Below are positions 23,251 to 35,487 of a stretch of 64,000 bases of DNA, piece after piece. Each line of letters begins with the position of its first letter. Within the stretch, counting starts at the first letter, position 1. Position numbers and translations under genes: made by a program. The notes beneath the pieces are model-generated. The model saw nothing but the letters and a program-made list of their open reading frames with translations. It was not told where the DNA came from and did not search any database. Source of the DNA: Rhizophagus clarus (taxonomy: Eukaryota > Glomeromycota > Glomeromycetes > Glomerales > Glomeraceae). Where the stretch lies: assembly GCA_015698045.1 (NCBI GenBank), contig BLAL01000051.1:124001-188000 (forward strand). Direction: 5' to 3'.

Positions 23251-23952
23251 TTATCTTCGGTGACGATACGTAGGTAGGTTTCTTGCCCTTCTACGATCGT
23301 GTCGCGTATCTAAAATAAATTGGTTAATTTAAGATGTGAATAAACTTTAATTATAGAAATTTTATAATTACCTCGTCTTTCCCAAAATCTCGATCTAAAT
23401 GTGCGATAATATCTTGCTCCGATACGCGACCATCTTCTTCCAGGGACACCGCTACGATAAAGGCAAAAACTCTAAATATCAAAAAACGAAATAATATTTA
23501 GTTAAATATTTTCAATTTTAAGCAAATATTTTTTTTTGCCATTATATTTTTCATACATGGTATTCCCTGAGAAGATTCCTCCATTTTTGGTGGCATCGTT
23601 GTGCCGTGAACCTCGAAGTTCTAAAATGACGATTTAGTCTGATTCAAACGAACGAATTAGTTGGATTAAAGATAATAATTCTATTTTTAACATATTTTAA
23701 CATATTAAATATTATACATATGAACCTTCTTGCGATTGACCTCCAGAATCTCGATCGATCTCTCCCGTATTCGTTATGAAATTCGTCATTTCTTCTTCTT
23801 CTTTCTTCCACCAAGTAATCGGTGTATTCATCGAACCATTGAATAGGACGAGAGTGGCGACGAGGCTGGCGATGAGGCTGGCGATGAGAGTGACGATGGG
23901 GCTGGCGATGAGAGTGACGATAGGACTGGCGATGAGAGTGACGATTGGGCAT
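23251..23952 (-). CDS. Myb/SANT-like DNA-binding protein carried by the hAT element
   Basis: Four predicted exons (23952-23726, 23638-23557, 23471-23372, 23309-23251) join in phase to 155 residues without a stop. The N-terminus is a His/Arg-rich repeat (RHSHRQP units). Then comes a trihelix/SANT-like region: IQWFDEYTDYLVEERRRR, FWRSIARR, and across the splice RTSRFTAQRCHQKWRNLLRE, with regularly spaced aromatic residues. The tail is Arg-rich (FRSRFWERR, RHDRRRARN). The first donor is the weak GTTCAT; the others are GTATGA and GTAATT, and all acceptors are AG. Such proteins bind DNA and in some transposons assist transposase. It may equally be a captured host gene. A relative lies at 62604-63305. 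Confidence 0.75.
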
Positions 23953-24630
23953 ATTTACAAAATTAAGATGTGAGGAAAAACGCAAAAAGAATGAGATGAG
24001 TAAATCGTAAAATATCCTTTTATAAATAAAATTTGGACAATTCCTTTTTGTTCCCTTTCTTCAAAATACTGATTTATTAGTTTGCATCATTAAATTTAAA
24101 TATCATCCTTAAAATAATAAATCTTTGTTTATTCTCTTTGTTCTTAAAAAAAAATCATTTTTTTTAAAAAAAAATCGGAATATTTTGTACATTCCTTAAA
24201 AAAAAATAAAAAAATCAGTGCATAATACATACAATGTGATTTGTATAAAAAAGTCATCTTGCATCGTTAAACAAATACCGATATAAAATTACTAATCATC
24301 ATCCCTGTGTGATAAAATTTAATTGTTAACTTCTTTCTCTTTCTTTAGAGCACACATTGAACACGAATCAACACAAATTTAACAAAATTTGGCTAAAACG
24401 AGCGAAATTTTACCAGAATTATCAGCACAAATCGAACACAAATCGAACACAAATAGAACAAGATCGAAAGAGTTCGTTTGCATCACGTCGGTGTTGTTTA
24501 AATTTCGTCACACAAAAATTTTTTAATTTAAACTCTTAAATAAATCAATATAATTATAAACTTATTTACAAATTTACTTTATTAATAAAAGAATTATTGT
24601 TATAATGATTTCCTAAAAATAAAGAAAAAA

Positions 24631-26922
24631 TTATTCTTCTTCATCTACATCATCTACATCGATGAATTCATTCAATAAATCCTCTACATTATAATCAAAA
24701 TTTCCTCCCCCATCGCTTTCTTGTTCGCTTTCTTGCTCATCATCATTGCCATCATCTGTATTAATTTTTTCGTATTCTTCTTCAGATTCATCTAAAATGT
24801 CGTCCGGGATCTCTCCAATTTCTTCAATTATTAATTTGTGTGACAAATCAACAAATTTATCGATCCATACATGTTCTATTAGGACAACACAATTATCTGA
24901 AGGAACTGTAATTTGATTAGGTAAACTTTCATTTGATAAAACATCACATTCATCATCATCATCATTAGTTTCTGCCAGAGCCTCTGCAATTCGAATGTTC
25001 ATTTCAGTTTCGCTAATACGAGTATCATTTTTTTCTATACCATAAAAACCAAGCTCTTTCTTAGCATTGGACTTCCAATGCATGATCATTTTAGCCATGG
25101 ATTCTAGTCGACTTATATTCAAATTTAAACGCCGATCATTAAATAGCCAGCCAAGTGTTGAGAATCCTCGTTCGCAACTTGCGGAATTTGGACAAATCGC
25201 TAATAGATGGCGAGCGACTCTTGGGAGGCTGTTCGGTCGAGGGTCAGTATCGATCAAATTCCACCAATTTAGAGGATCGTCTAGAGAACAAGATTCATCA
25301 AGATCAAAGGGTGGTTTATTATCACGGTAGTCCTTAATTTGCTTGCATAGAGCCCTGGATTCTTTAAGATCAAATCCTAACCTTTTACCAATTGTAGTAG
25401 CGCACCTCACGATCCTTGAATAAGCTTTGGCTGTGAGAGGCTTACTCCTAAATCGGGGATCTAGGAAAAAGCAGGTTATATATTTGTCATCATCGAACTC
25501 TTTGAATCTTTCGTTCATCACGTTGAAACAATGGTTACGGAAGTTTTGATTAAATGATTTGGGTAATTGTTTCAAAACTGCTGATAGTCTTATCAAACTT
25601 AAAAAACAATCTCCAAGCGTCGCTGATCTTGATTCTAAAGCCAAGACGGCTTTTCTCAATGGATTTAAAACGAATGAAAGAATTCGTAAATCGGAAAAAA
25701 AATTCCGTGTTTGGATAACACGTTTGACCTTATCGTTCAACAAATTACTTTCATTAGTAATAATTTGTTCTAGTACTGGTTCCAACCTAATTACCGAATC
25801 TACTGATTCGCTAGCCGTTGTCCATCGCGTCTTACAATATAACTTAATGCCTCCTCCATGAATACTATTCTCTTTGATGAGTTGTGTGAGTTTGGCTCCA
25901 GCTTGATGGGAATTTTTAAAAAATGAAGCTAATGTATTAACTTTTCGTAATAAACGATCTCCAAAACTTTCTTTAAGTATATCACACGCGATAAGATTGA
26001 CCGCATGTGCTATACATCGTACGTTTTCGATGTTAGGGTATTTCTCTTCAATAATTTTGCGTGCATTCCGAACGTTTGAGGCATTATCGGACACAATAGC
26101 CGATATTTTATTCGGGCCGATCCTTTCAATTATTTCTCCAATCACTTCGGCTACGTAATTACCTGTATGCGAATGTTCTGACAAATCTTGAAGTTTATAC
26201 AAATACTCTTCTCTCGACGGAGTCATAATAACAAAATTCCATATAGAACGATGAGTGGGGGACGTCCAACCATCGAACGCTAAATTATATTAATATTAAT
26301 ATTATTACTTAAAAACACATTAAGAATATTGTTTTAAAAAAGTATAAAAAAAGTATCAAAAACCTAAAGTCAAATTAGCTCCATTTTCAATGACGGATGT
26401 GACAGTTGAGTTCACCATTGATAATTCCCGCTCAAGTAACTGATCTGACAAAAATTCTCTGGTTGGCAGCTCATACGAAGAATTAAGCTCCTTTACAAAG
26501 TTAATAAAAAAAGGGTGCTCGACTATCCGGAATGAAATACCACATGCAACGAAAAATTTAGCCAAGGCACGATTAATCCTAGTTACTCTACCATCAGGAA
26601 TTTTTGTGGAATCATGGTAGTCTGTAATATTTAACTGATTACTCCCAACAATTTTTCTTTTTTTATTAACTTTATCTTCACGCTCTAATATTTTATTCAA
26701 ATATTTTCTAACAATGGGTCCTGGAGCTTCTGAGCAGTGGTTCGCAAAGTGCTCTTCAAGTTTTAATATATCACCTCATGACCATGAAAAATTACAATAT
26801 TTACAAGTGGCATGATATTTTCCTGAACCAACGGGATTTCCTCTAATAGCATCCTCCCAGGTAGAGCTGGGAGGCCTACCACCTTTATTTTTATTTTTTT
26901 CTAAGTCTAAAGTGCTGGTCAT
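24631..26922 (-). pseudogene. hAT transposase with BED zinc finger
   Basis: Two exons, 26922-26364 and 26279-24631, separated by an 84-base GT-AG intron, join in frame (LTLAFDGWTSPTHRSIWNF) to about 735 codons. N-terminal BED finger: CKYCNFSWS, stop, GDILKLEEHF-ANHC. RNase-H-like core: AFDGWTS, VSDNASNVRNA, RCIAHAVNLIACD. C-terminal dimerisation region: LAICPNSASCERGFSTLGW, NDRRLNLNISRLESM. The end is strongly acidic. The single in-frame TGA lies in the BED finger where related proteins have Arg, suggesting CGA became TGA. Otherwise the gene looks whole, so the element was active not long ago. An upstream ATG at 27012 is possible, but the residues it would add are hydrophobic and unlike the family. 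Confidence 0.9.
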
Positions 26923-27599
26923 ATTGAAATGTGTATAAAGTTTTTTTATTTTGTACGTGTTTAAGTAAAAAAAGTAATGCAAGGCAAACACGAAGTAATT
27001 TAAAAAATCCATAACAGATAATCATATGATTTGGTTCAAATTTCAAGGTATAGCCGTAACAGTTGGGAATTATAACAGTAAAATGATAAATAAAAAAAGG
27101 AGTTAAAGGAGTTAAAGGACGAAAAGTAACTGATTATCTTTGATATTAATGATGTCAGATCATTTCCTGAATGACCGTCAGATATGATTGGTTGTGTGTC
27201 ATGTGGTGGCTGAATTTTATTTTGTTACACTAATTACATTATTAGAAAAATGAAACTATGCCGAAACTATATTAAAGTATTAATATATATTATGCCGAAA
27301 CTATGCCAAAATGCCGAAACTGTTTTGGCATTTCGGCAGTTTCGGCAGTTTCGGCATTTCGGCATTTTTGGCTGCTTGCCGAAACCTAGTTTCGCCAGTT
27401 TCGGCAGTTTCGGCATGCCGAAACTCACTAGTTTCGGCAAGCAACCTTACTGTGGGCATATTAGCAGAAACGTTTAAAATAGATCCTTTTTTAAAAAAAT
27501 TATTTAAATTCAAAGTATTTTCATTGAAAATACGTCCGATGCCATCAATACCAATCAATATAATTTGTTTGTACATAGCGATTGCGAATTTTATAATCT

Positions 27600-28274
27600 A
27601 AGTTGAACTAATTTATATATATTGGTCAATAATAAGGTTGATCATACTGTTTTTAATCGGTTAATACCTTTTATTTGGATTTATTCTAATGTATTATATT
27701 AGAAGATTTTTTTCTTTAAACATTTATGATATAATATTTATTATTAATGAATTCAACTACATACAATGCAATATTGGTGAGAAATAAATTAGATACATAG
27801 TTATCTCATTATTTTTGTATTAGATCGATTTACTTACGAATCATGCTAAATATGTTATTGATCTAATAAATTTATTTGTAATTAATAAATTTATTATAAT
27901 AAACAATATGTAATCAACTCGAATATTTTTATAAAATCGCTCATACTTGATCTTATTTTCTAACAATTTGATTAATTTATTTCTTAAATTATTTATTCAT
28001 TGATTTCATTAAAAATTTAATATGTATTGTATCATCTAATATTAATGATCTCTGTATATTTAGTTTATCATTGATTTCATTGAAAATTTAATATGTATTA
28101 TATCATTTGATTTTATATCATTTGTATATTTTGTTTATTCATTGATTTCATTGAAAATTTAATATGTAATGTATCATCTATTTGTAAATTTAATTATTGT
28201 ATTTAAATATATTTTGAAGAAAAAATGATGAAAAAGTTGTTTAGAATGGGTGTAACATTTATTATTATGATGAA
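27600..28274. repeat. Intergenic with a three-copy tandem repeat
   Basis: Between about 27995 and 28190 a unit of 60-75 bases containing CATTGATTTCATT, AAAATTTAATATGTA and TATCAT recurs three times with differences. The rest is plain AT-rich DNA between the phosphodiesterase gene and the Helitron. Confidence 0.6.
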
Positions 28275-28303
28275 CTAGCCGTTAACCCGTTGCTTTACAA
28301 CGG
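28275..28303 (-). other. Helitron 3' terminal hairpin and CTAG end
   Basis: CCGTTG and CAACGG form a stem around a five-base loop, eight bases from the terminal CTAG. In Helitrons this hairpin stops rolling-circle copying. Confidence 0.88.
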
Positions 28304-28735
28304 TAAATCTGGGGCATTCAAATAATTTGCACACACGCGAACGCAGCAGTCATGTGAACGGTGACGGTTAAAACGGCACATCCCATTTTTAGTCACGTGA
28401 TATTATTGAAGTGTATGCGGCAAAATGTTTAAATGCAAAATCCGGGTCACTTGAAATTAGGTTACACATGTTACATATAACAATTATGTGTCGATCAGCT
28501 ACATATAAAAGCGTGATATATCTAAGCCATCGATAATGGTATCCGAATTGAGATCGTTCAGCAAAAAATTTTTCGACGAATTCTTGCTTAACGATTCTCA
28601 CTGCATATGAAATTACGAAACAGGTTATTCTTTTAGCACATAACACGGAAGTATGGTTTTGAATTTCAAAGTATATTAAACGTAATCTACAATTCTTATT
28701 TACTAATGAAATAACGTCAAACATTGTTAGTGAAT

Positions 28736-31700
28736 CTATCGAAAAATCTCACTATACACGACGTTTTTTGTCTTGTATTCCTGCTCATGATTAATAAGAA
28801 CCCTGATGCATTGGTTTGAAGTGATTCTCGATAAGGCGACATACAGTTGACCATGCGAAAACACTGGTTGTGGTAGATAAAGACCCACATGGTTCAGTGT
28901 TTGACCTTGCGACTTGTTGATTGTCATGGAAAATGCAACGCGTACCAGAAATTGACGTAGCTTTAGAATAAACGGCATATTGGCGTCTGAGGGAGTCAAT
29001 AAAATTCGTGGTATGAAAGTACGACTACCAATATGTGGACCTGTAATAACTTCAGCATCAATTACTTTGCTGTAAAGACCACGACAAATTAATCTGGTCC
29101 CATTGCAAAGTCCTTCTGAGGGATTCAAATTTCATAGCAGTATTATTGGAGCTCCCACTTTTAATTTCAATTCGCCAGGAGGAAGTCCAGGAATTTTTAA
29201 CGATCTTAAAAATTCTGGAGAATATAGTTGAGGCTGGTCCATGTTGCTATCATCTGTTAGATCCACAGAATCTGCACTGGGGTATGTATGAAATTCACCT
29301 GCAAATCGGTTCATTATTAGGGTTGAGATATGTTCAACATCATCATTTTTTGGAGTTAAAATCACCCTTCCAACCATATAATCCACGTTGCTAGAATTCT
29401 CAGTTAAGTTTGGATAGACAAAATCAATAAGGTCTGACAATCCACCTCTAGGAATCACCATAGGCGAAGGGAGGTTTATCATGTCTTCTGTATTTGGAAT
29501 AATAGGATACTTGCTATCACCAATCTGTAAAAGAAAATCTGCAAAACTTTTTTGTCTTTAATTTTTATGGGCATCATTAGCCTGATGAAGTCTCATATTA
29601 ATTGATAACTTCATCACCTTCATGTGTCCCCACAAAGATGAACGACTTAAGCTTGCTGAGACAACTTCGGCGCGTGAAGCACGTGGTATAACAGGGAGTA
29701 CCTGCCAAAAATCACCATCAAATACAAAGACTTTACTACCAAATGGCTTATCCACCTGAGTGATGTCACGAAATGTCCGATCAAGTGCTTCAAACACGAA
29801 TTTATGGATCATTGGAGCCTCATCCCAAATGAAAAGCTTAGCTAAAGTAATTAAACGGGCCTCTTTACTGCTTCGCAAAATGCTACACGTTGAAGATTCG
29901 TTAAGTTTAAGTGGGATCTTGAATCGGCTGTGCGCAGTTCTACCACCCATTATTAAAAGAGCGGCAATACCAGATGATGCTACTGCTACAGTAATTTCGC
30001 CAGATGATCTAATAGTCGAAAGCAAGGTATTATACAAAAAAGTTTTCCCAGTACCACCTGGACCATCTATAAAGAAACATCTATCTCCAAGTGCAACGGC
30101 TTGCATAACAGCCTCGTATATATTACGTTGATCATTGTTTAGTAGAGGGATATTTCGTAAGAGGTCATTTCTAAGTTGCGCAATATCATACGATCGTTCT
30201 TCACGGATTAATTGGTCCAAATCCTCATTATAATAATTAATATTTGAAGTTTTTGTTGGAGGAATTGGCATATTTGAAAAATTTTTTAGCGATTTTCCAT
30301 TAAGTAAAAGAATATCTTCCAATTGATAGAGAGCCTCACGTTCAATTATATCAGGTATGTTATCATTTTGGAATTGTATTAACACATGATTTTGATAGCA
30401 AATATCTTCACATAAGGCTACCTTATGATCATTCCACAATATTTCAGGATTCACTGGCTGACAGAAAAGGAGAATAGAGACAAAAAGATGTCGCAATTGT
30501 TTTCCTGATTGTATGGCACTTGCTTCAAGTAAACATGCATTCCATTCATCATCATCTTGAAGAAGAGACAGGCGAATGCAGGCTTCTTTGAAACTTCCAC
30601 ACATATACCCATCGATAGTTTTCAAGTTTTCAAAGCTAGTTGCACCCCTAACATGGGTAAGTAAGATGCGGAGGTAATATCTTTCACCTTCTGAAGGCTG
30701 CACCATGTAAATCCTACCAATCATAATTGTAGCGGTTTTGCGGGGTCTCCACATATGTTGTTTCATATTCCAAGTATAATGGTTTGGAAATTCTCCATAT
30801 GTATACATACGTGCTGCATCATTATCCATATTTTCCTGAAACCAAGCCGTTAGTGTGATTTTACGCGAATTAGCACGATCTATAACATCCTGAAGATCTT
30901 CTCCATCCTGAAAAGTAATATACTGATGATTTGGGAGATGGACAGCAAGCCTTTGTACTTTTGGTGAGCGACCATGCATCCTATAATGGAAAATGCGCCA
31001 AATGCTTTCAGAAGCTGACACATATCTTGCATCCAGATACAGCTTAATCTCATCAATCGGTTCAGCCTGATGGTCTAAGGTTCGTTGAATATTTTCATGA
31101 TACAATGTTATGGTAGCTCGATCATGCCCCTTATAAACATACTTATACAGGTATTTAATTGATAATACAGAACTGCAAATTTCCACATTAATATGGGCAT
31201 TATGTTTTGTAACCAAATCAACATTATGTGGCACAATCCATCTGTTGTCTAATCGAAATCCATTGCTAATTTCAACAAAGCAACCATTATTGCGTCTGCG
31301 GTAAGTAGGGTAGCCATTATTATCTTCTTGAGTATTTTCATGAAAACTTTTAGGGTAATGTTTTTGGCATACACCATCCTTCATACATGGTGCAGCTGGG
31401 TTTATTACACCACATGGTCCATGCATCATCATTTTTGAAACAGTTTCATAAGCAAGTGGATGTGTTACAGGATTTGGAATCTCGGCAGAAACGATAGAAT
31501 CGTAATTATCTGTAGATCGTAATTTATCCTCTGGGGCTAGTATAAGCAAAAAGTGGGCATGAGGCAGACCGCGTTTCTGGAATTCTATCACATATATATA
31601 CGCGATGATTTTACCAAGGCAATTTCTCTGTAACAGATCTTTTAATAGCTCCTGCAGTTTTATATGAAATATGCGAGCCGTCAAGTCAGGCCTATCAACA

Positions 31701-33052
31701 GCACTTTGATGAGGTAATAATTCCCTGGTAATTTCAGGCCATTTGGGATTACATGTGAAAGTTACAAAGAGGTCAGGCTTTCCAAAATAACTCACAATGG
31801 TCATTGCATCCTGATATAGCTGGTACATTTGATGCAGACCACCAGCAAATGAGGAAGGAAGGATTATTCGCTGACCAACTTGTGTACTATCTCCAGTGTG
31901 GATTGCATCTGAAACACCATTATACAAATCAGTGCGAAGAGATGCTTGGTTATGTCTCAGGTAATTCAATTGATTTTGCTCCACTTTAGCATATTGATCA
32001 ACAATGTACTGTTGATATAAACGACCTGCTCTTTGAAGCCAATCACCATCTCTAATCTGCAGTCTGTAAGAGTAGAATTGCATTGCAGTTACTCTTTCTC
32101 TTCTTGTAGCACCCATAAGAGGTACATCTACATGCCATCCATCATCACCTCTTGGAAATAATAATATATAATGAAGAGGATCGTATGATGGATGAATTTC
32201 TGATATTCTTTGCAGACATCCATCATGCATTCGAAGAAGAATGTCTCGATTAGTTGTATGCAGCTCATGACCATCACCAACCATAATTGCAGCAACTTCA
32301 GAAGCAGTGGGAGCATTATAGTGACGGGGATCTCGTGTTCTATCACCATGAATGATCATAAAAATTTCACCAGGTGTGTTCGTCTTGATAAGGTCTCTTA
32401 TGTGTCAAAAATTTTGGATATATGGATTACATTCATCCAACATCTTCAGCAGATTCTGTAGGATTTCATTATCCAATTCCTGCATAACGTTATTTCGGTG
32501 TTCATTTTCATGCTCAGAGTCGTAGATATACAATTGAGCAAATGCCGGCTGTTGGCCTTCTTCTGGCAGCAATGAACCAATCAGATGGTAAACTTGGCTA
32601 TGAATACGGAAATTAGATATACCTTGACCGGGAATTGTATCTATACTTGCTCCAAATGAAGTACATGCCAAAACATTGTTATAACGTCTAATGTTTTTGC
32701 GGAATGAAATTGCATCACATTCCGACGAAGTATACAGATTCAGCAAATATGGTGGTGGTTCATGCAAACGCGGCAGAAGAACCTTGCCATGGGCACAGCA
32801 AAACGAAAATGTTGGAGATGCGTGGCTACTGTTATGATCTTTTTCCTCCAACCAAAATTTAGTACCACAATGTACGCAGGTTTGATCCATTCTTCCCAAT
32901 TCATGACGGGTTATCCCATTATCTACACAGCCTAATTCATCGGTTCCCCTTTCATTATTCTTTTGCCTTTTTCTGAAACAGATTTGCCTCTCTTTAGTTA
33001 ACCTCCTTTGACGTAGTTGAGGTGTTTCGGCTGCTTCTTGTTCAGGTGCCAT
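28736..33052 (-). pseudogene. Helitron RepHel protein (HUH endonuclease plus PIF1-type helicase)
   Basis: One frame from ATG at 33052 to 28736, interrupted by three in-frame stops near 32405, 29558 and 29132. N-terminus: zinc finger CVHCGTKFW with a downstream FSFCCAHGKV. The second open segment of 933 residues starts MIIHGDRTRD and holds the Helitron-like N domain, the HUH motif LPHAHFLL (about 265-272), the paired tyrosines in YLYKYVYKG (about 403-411), a Walker A motif GPGGTGKT (about 765) and Walker B FIWDEAP. Later segments carry SEGLCNGTRL and the final helicase motifs MTINKSQGQTL and YVALSRI. Two stops are TGA at likely Arg sites (NF-stop-HIRDL, LL-stop-NLNPSEG) and one is TAA at a possible Gln site. 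A separate frame at 28389-28724 has no known domain. Confidence 0.92.
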
Positions 33053-33122
33053 CTGAGTTTTAGGTGGGTATTGGCTAAATCACGCGTTTCAGAAAAAGTA
33101 TCGCGTTTTGCGAAAGTATAGA

Positions 33123-34543
33123 ATCACGAACACATCAACACAGAAATATAGGCATTACACATGGAAAATGGAGGTAAACTTTTTCAAATTCATTTAAGTC
33201 ATTAATTAAAAGTTTATAACACTTTTTATTAATTATAATAGATTATTTGATTACAGTTTATTGGGATCCAATTCGATACATAATATGCAAGGGAGAGTAA
33301 AAAACAACAAAAGATCTCTGTAATTACTTTTCGTAAAGTCTCGCTAAAAAAAAAGATGGTAAGAATGATTTTCAAGGCGGTGAAAAATTAAAGAAATTTA
33401 TATTATAGTTTCAATTGAACTGATCGAACAATTTTCTTATGCATTCACTTTTACTTAGCCCATTAGCGATTTTGGTAATCTGTAAGGAAAGTGAAGCAGC
33501 TAACGATAAATCTGTTGATAAAAAGGAAGCAACGGCTATACGACAGACAACATATAATATATGTATTTTATAACGGTTGTATATAGGCCGGTGGGAAACT
33601 AAAGGACTTTTATATTAGAAAATTAATTGATCTGATCAAAATAATTTGCATAATGGTTTTGACAACTAATTAGAATAGTCAGAGAAACGGATAAATTATA
33701 AGTTTTACGGATAAATATCCGGTTGCATAAAAGTTTACTGGATTTTTTTTAAAAAAATAAACGGTTTCGATAAGTTATAAATCTTTATTAAAATTTTAGA
33801 AATTAAATTACAGGTTACACAACATCATTAACATTCTTTAAATTATTTCGCAAATTTTTGTTTTAATAAATTTTGCGTTGATGAACGCACTCCACGCTTG
33901 AAAAAGGAGTTTGGCAATAGCTTTAATATAATAAATCCAATTATTGATTTTCTTCACAATTTGATAATTTCGTTCTTTAATAATATATCAGGAAAAATAT
34001 CCGGCTCTGAAAAAATTTACCAGGTATTTTCAAAATCAGCCAGAGATCTACGTTTTTTACTCTTATTTTTATGTCGAACTCTGAAGAGTTGAATGCGATG
34101 ATTTTTCGGCGATGACTCTGTACTTGAGTTAAAGAATTCGAATGGAACCTCCTGTTAAATGATTTTAATAAATAAACAGAATTAGTAAAAACAAATGTCA
34201 ATTACATAAAAATGAAAACTAACTGGAATTTTCTTCGTTTCAAATTTTCTTCGTTTCAAATGAACCTCGAAGTATTATAGTCCAAACTAATCTAACTGTA
34301 TTCTTTTCAAATATTTTGCACTCCATTTTCTGCCTTTTCTTTACCCTTATTCTTAACATTTATCATAACGTCATTAAAGACCCTTATTTATTATCACTCT
34401 TCGTTTGAAGCTCCAAGTAACATTATATCGAATTTCAAAGAAGTTGCTAATTTAACTGTAAGCAAGACAGCTTTGACACCTATTATTTTAAGATTCGTCC
34501 AAAAGGATTATGATTTGCTATGAACTTAAGAGCTTTCGAAATT
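33123..34543. other. Intergenic, possible old MITE remnant
   Basis: No gene. Around 33710-33760 and 34000-34050 sequences resembling the arms of the MITE at 38576-39057 (GGTTGCATAAAAGT and its kind) lie in opposite orientation, so a diverged related element may be present. Not certain. Confidence 0.35.
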
Positions 34544-34836
34544 ATGTAATAATAGTACGCGTCTCAGAATAGGGAAATGAAAAAGGTAACACAATATAAA
34601 ATTATTTATACAGATAGTCTAAACGTCATATAATAATAGTACGCGTCTTAGAATAGGGAGTAAACAAAAAGGTAACACAATACAAAATTATTTATACAGG
34701 TAGTCTAAACATTACAGTTACACACAAAACAATTATTATATAGTAGATAGATAGATAGATATAGTAGATTTATACAGGTAGTCTAAACGTTACAGTTACA
34801 CACAAAAACAATTATTATATAGTAGATTTATAAATT
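34544..34836. repeat. Nested tandem duplications
   Basis: A unit of about 85 bases containing TACGCGTCT, AGAATAGGGA, GGTAACACAAT and ATAGTCTAAAC occurs twice (about 34544-34628 and 34629-34716). A second unit containing GTAGTCTAAAC, GTTACACACAAA and ATTATATAGTAGA occurs at about 34686-34760 and again at 34766-34836, with a short GATA run between. Confidence 0.75.
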
Positions 34837-35487
34837 ATCATATACTTTATTTTCATTTAACTTAATGTAAAAATTGTTAATATTAGATTAACATTAAACG
34901 TGAATTTCAATATAAAAAATTGAAATTTTTTCGTAAAACATGCATTGATTAAATTATTTATCACTTATTACTTTTTATTCCACATACCAATGCATATAAC
35001 TTCATACGTCCCAAATAACCGTCGTAAAGTCGTATGAATATTTTTGACGCAATGATGTGTGTGGCAACAAAGATCATTTTATACACTAATTCTTATATGA
35101 ATCTAATTTTTAAATTGTTATATAGGCAATGACATGCTTTTATGATATCTTTTAAATTAATTCACTTAATAACATCTCAAGCGTCAGACTACATTTTCAC
35201 CGCACTTTATATTTTGTGTTTTTCAGTTAATATTGCACAATTATTGAATGAATGTTATGAAATGGAAGTACAATATTTAAATGATCTGTATTATAAATAA
35301 TGTTAATAGATATGAATAAAAATAAATATAAAATACAATAATTTTAAATCTCAGTAATTTAATTAAAATTTTTAATTATTAGAATTTAATTGCTAAAGGG
35401 CCTTCAATACACATCAAATACTTTTGATCAGGTCCGATAACTAAATTTAAAAAAGGAACTATTAGTAATTTCTTTTTATGATTTAAT
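34837..35487. other. Intergenic, nothing recognised
   Basis: AT-rich DNA with no gene or repeat beyond short A/T runs. A minus-strand frame at 35379-35564 overlaps the end of the ML-domain gene in another phase and has no recognisable features. Confidence 0.5.

Larger units (their letters stand above)
22660..27449 (-). mobile_element. hAT DNA transposon, 4790 bases
   Basis: Perfect 19-base terminal inverted repeats (TAAGGTTGCTTGCCGAAAC at 22660-22678 and its complement at 27431-27449) with an eight-base target duplication. Both ends carry clusters of TGCCGAAA / TTTCGGCA words. It holds two genes on the minus strand: a hAT transposase (26922-24631) and a Myb/SANT-like gene (23952-23251). Perfect terminal repeats and a perfect target duplication point to a fairly recent insertion, but the transposase has one in-frame stop, so this copy is probably not autonomous now. 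Confidence 0.95.
21958..27576 (-). pseudogene. Type I phosphodiesterase / alkaline-phosphatase-fold gene, split by a hAT element
   Basis: The 5' part (27576-27450) encodes 42 residues beginning MYKQIILIGIDGIGR, the first metal-binding motif, and ending SANMPT. Beyond the transposon the frame resumes at 22651 with DSAPNWGSIFTGVIPEKHN, so the insertion lies at the conserved PT-D-SAPNWGS nucleophile region. After LAAYVSWEK the frame changes by one base near 22480, and continues KYSPLLNENFL, FIHLVDTDEVGHLYG (metal-binding), ITTDHGGKDKSHGG (metal-binding) to the stop at 21958. The family hydrolyses phosphate diesters or monoesters; the substrate is not predictable. The gene is inactive because of the 4.8-kb insert. 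The one-base shift may be an older lesion or an error in an A-run. Confidence 0.85.
28275..33122 (-). mobile_element. Helitron rolling-circle transposon
   Basis: On the minus strand the 3' end is CTAG at 28278-28275 followed by T, preceded by a six-base-pair hairpin (28303-28287), the standard Helitron terminus. The 5' end is probably TCTATACTTTCGC starting at 33122; the base before it is T where an A is expected, so this end is less certain. A RepHel coding region fills the element. There are no inverted ends or target duplication, as expected. It has few breaks, so it is relatively young. Confidence 0.88.

Noticed and set aside
24357-24539. 60-residue frame with repeated ACAAATCGAAC words
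   Set aside because: A short repeat inside the hAT element between its two genes; no start context or domain support.
27250-27601. Plus-strand frames such as those containing FGSFGISAFL
   Set aside because: They translate the TGCCGAAA repeats of the hAT end and overlap the phosphodiesterase start on the other strand.
29146-32461. Plus-strand frames of 60-120 residues
   Set aside because: Shadows of the Helitron coding region on the opposite strand.
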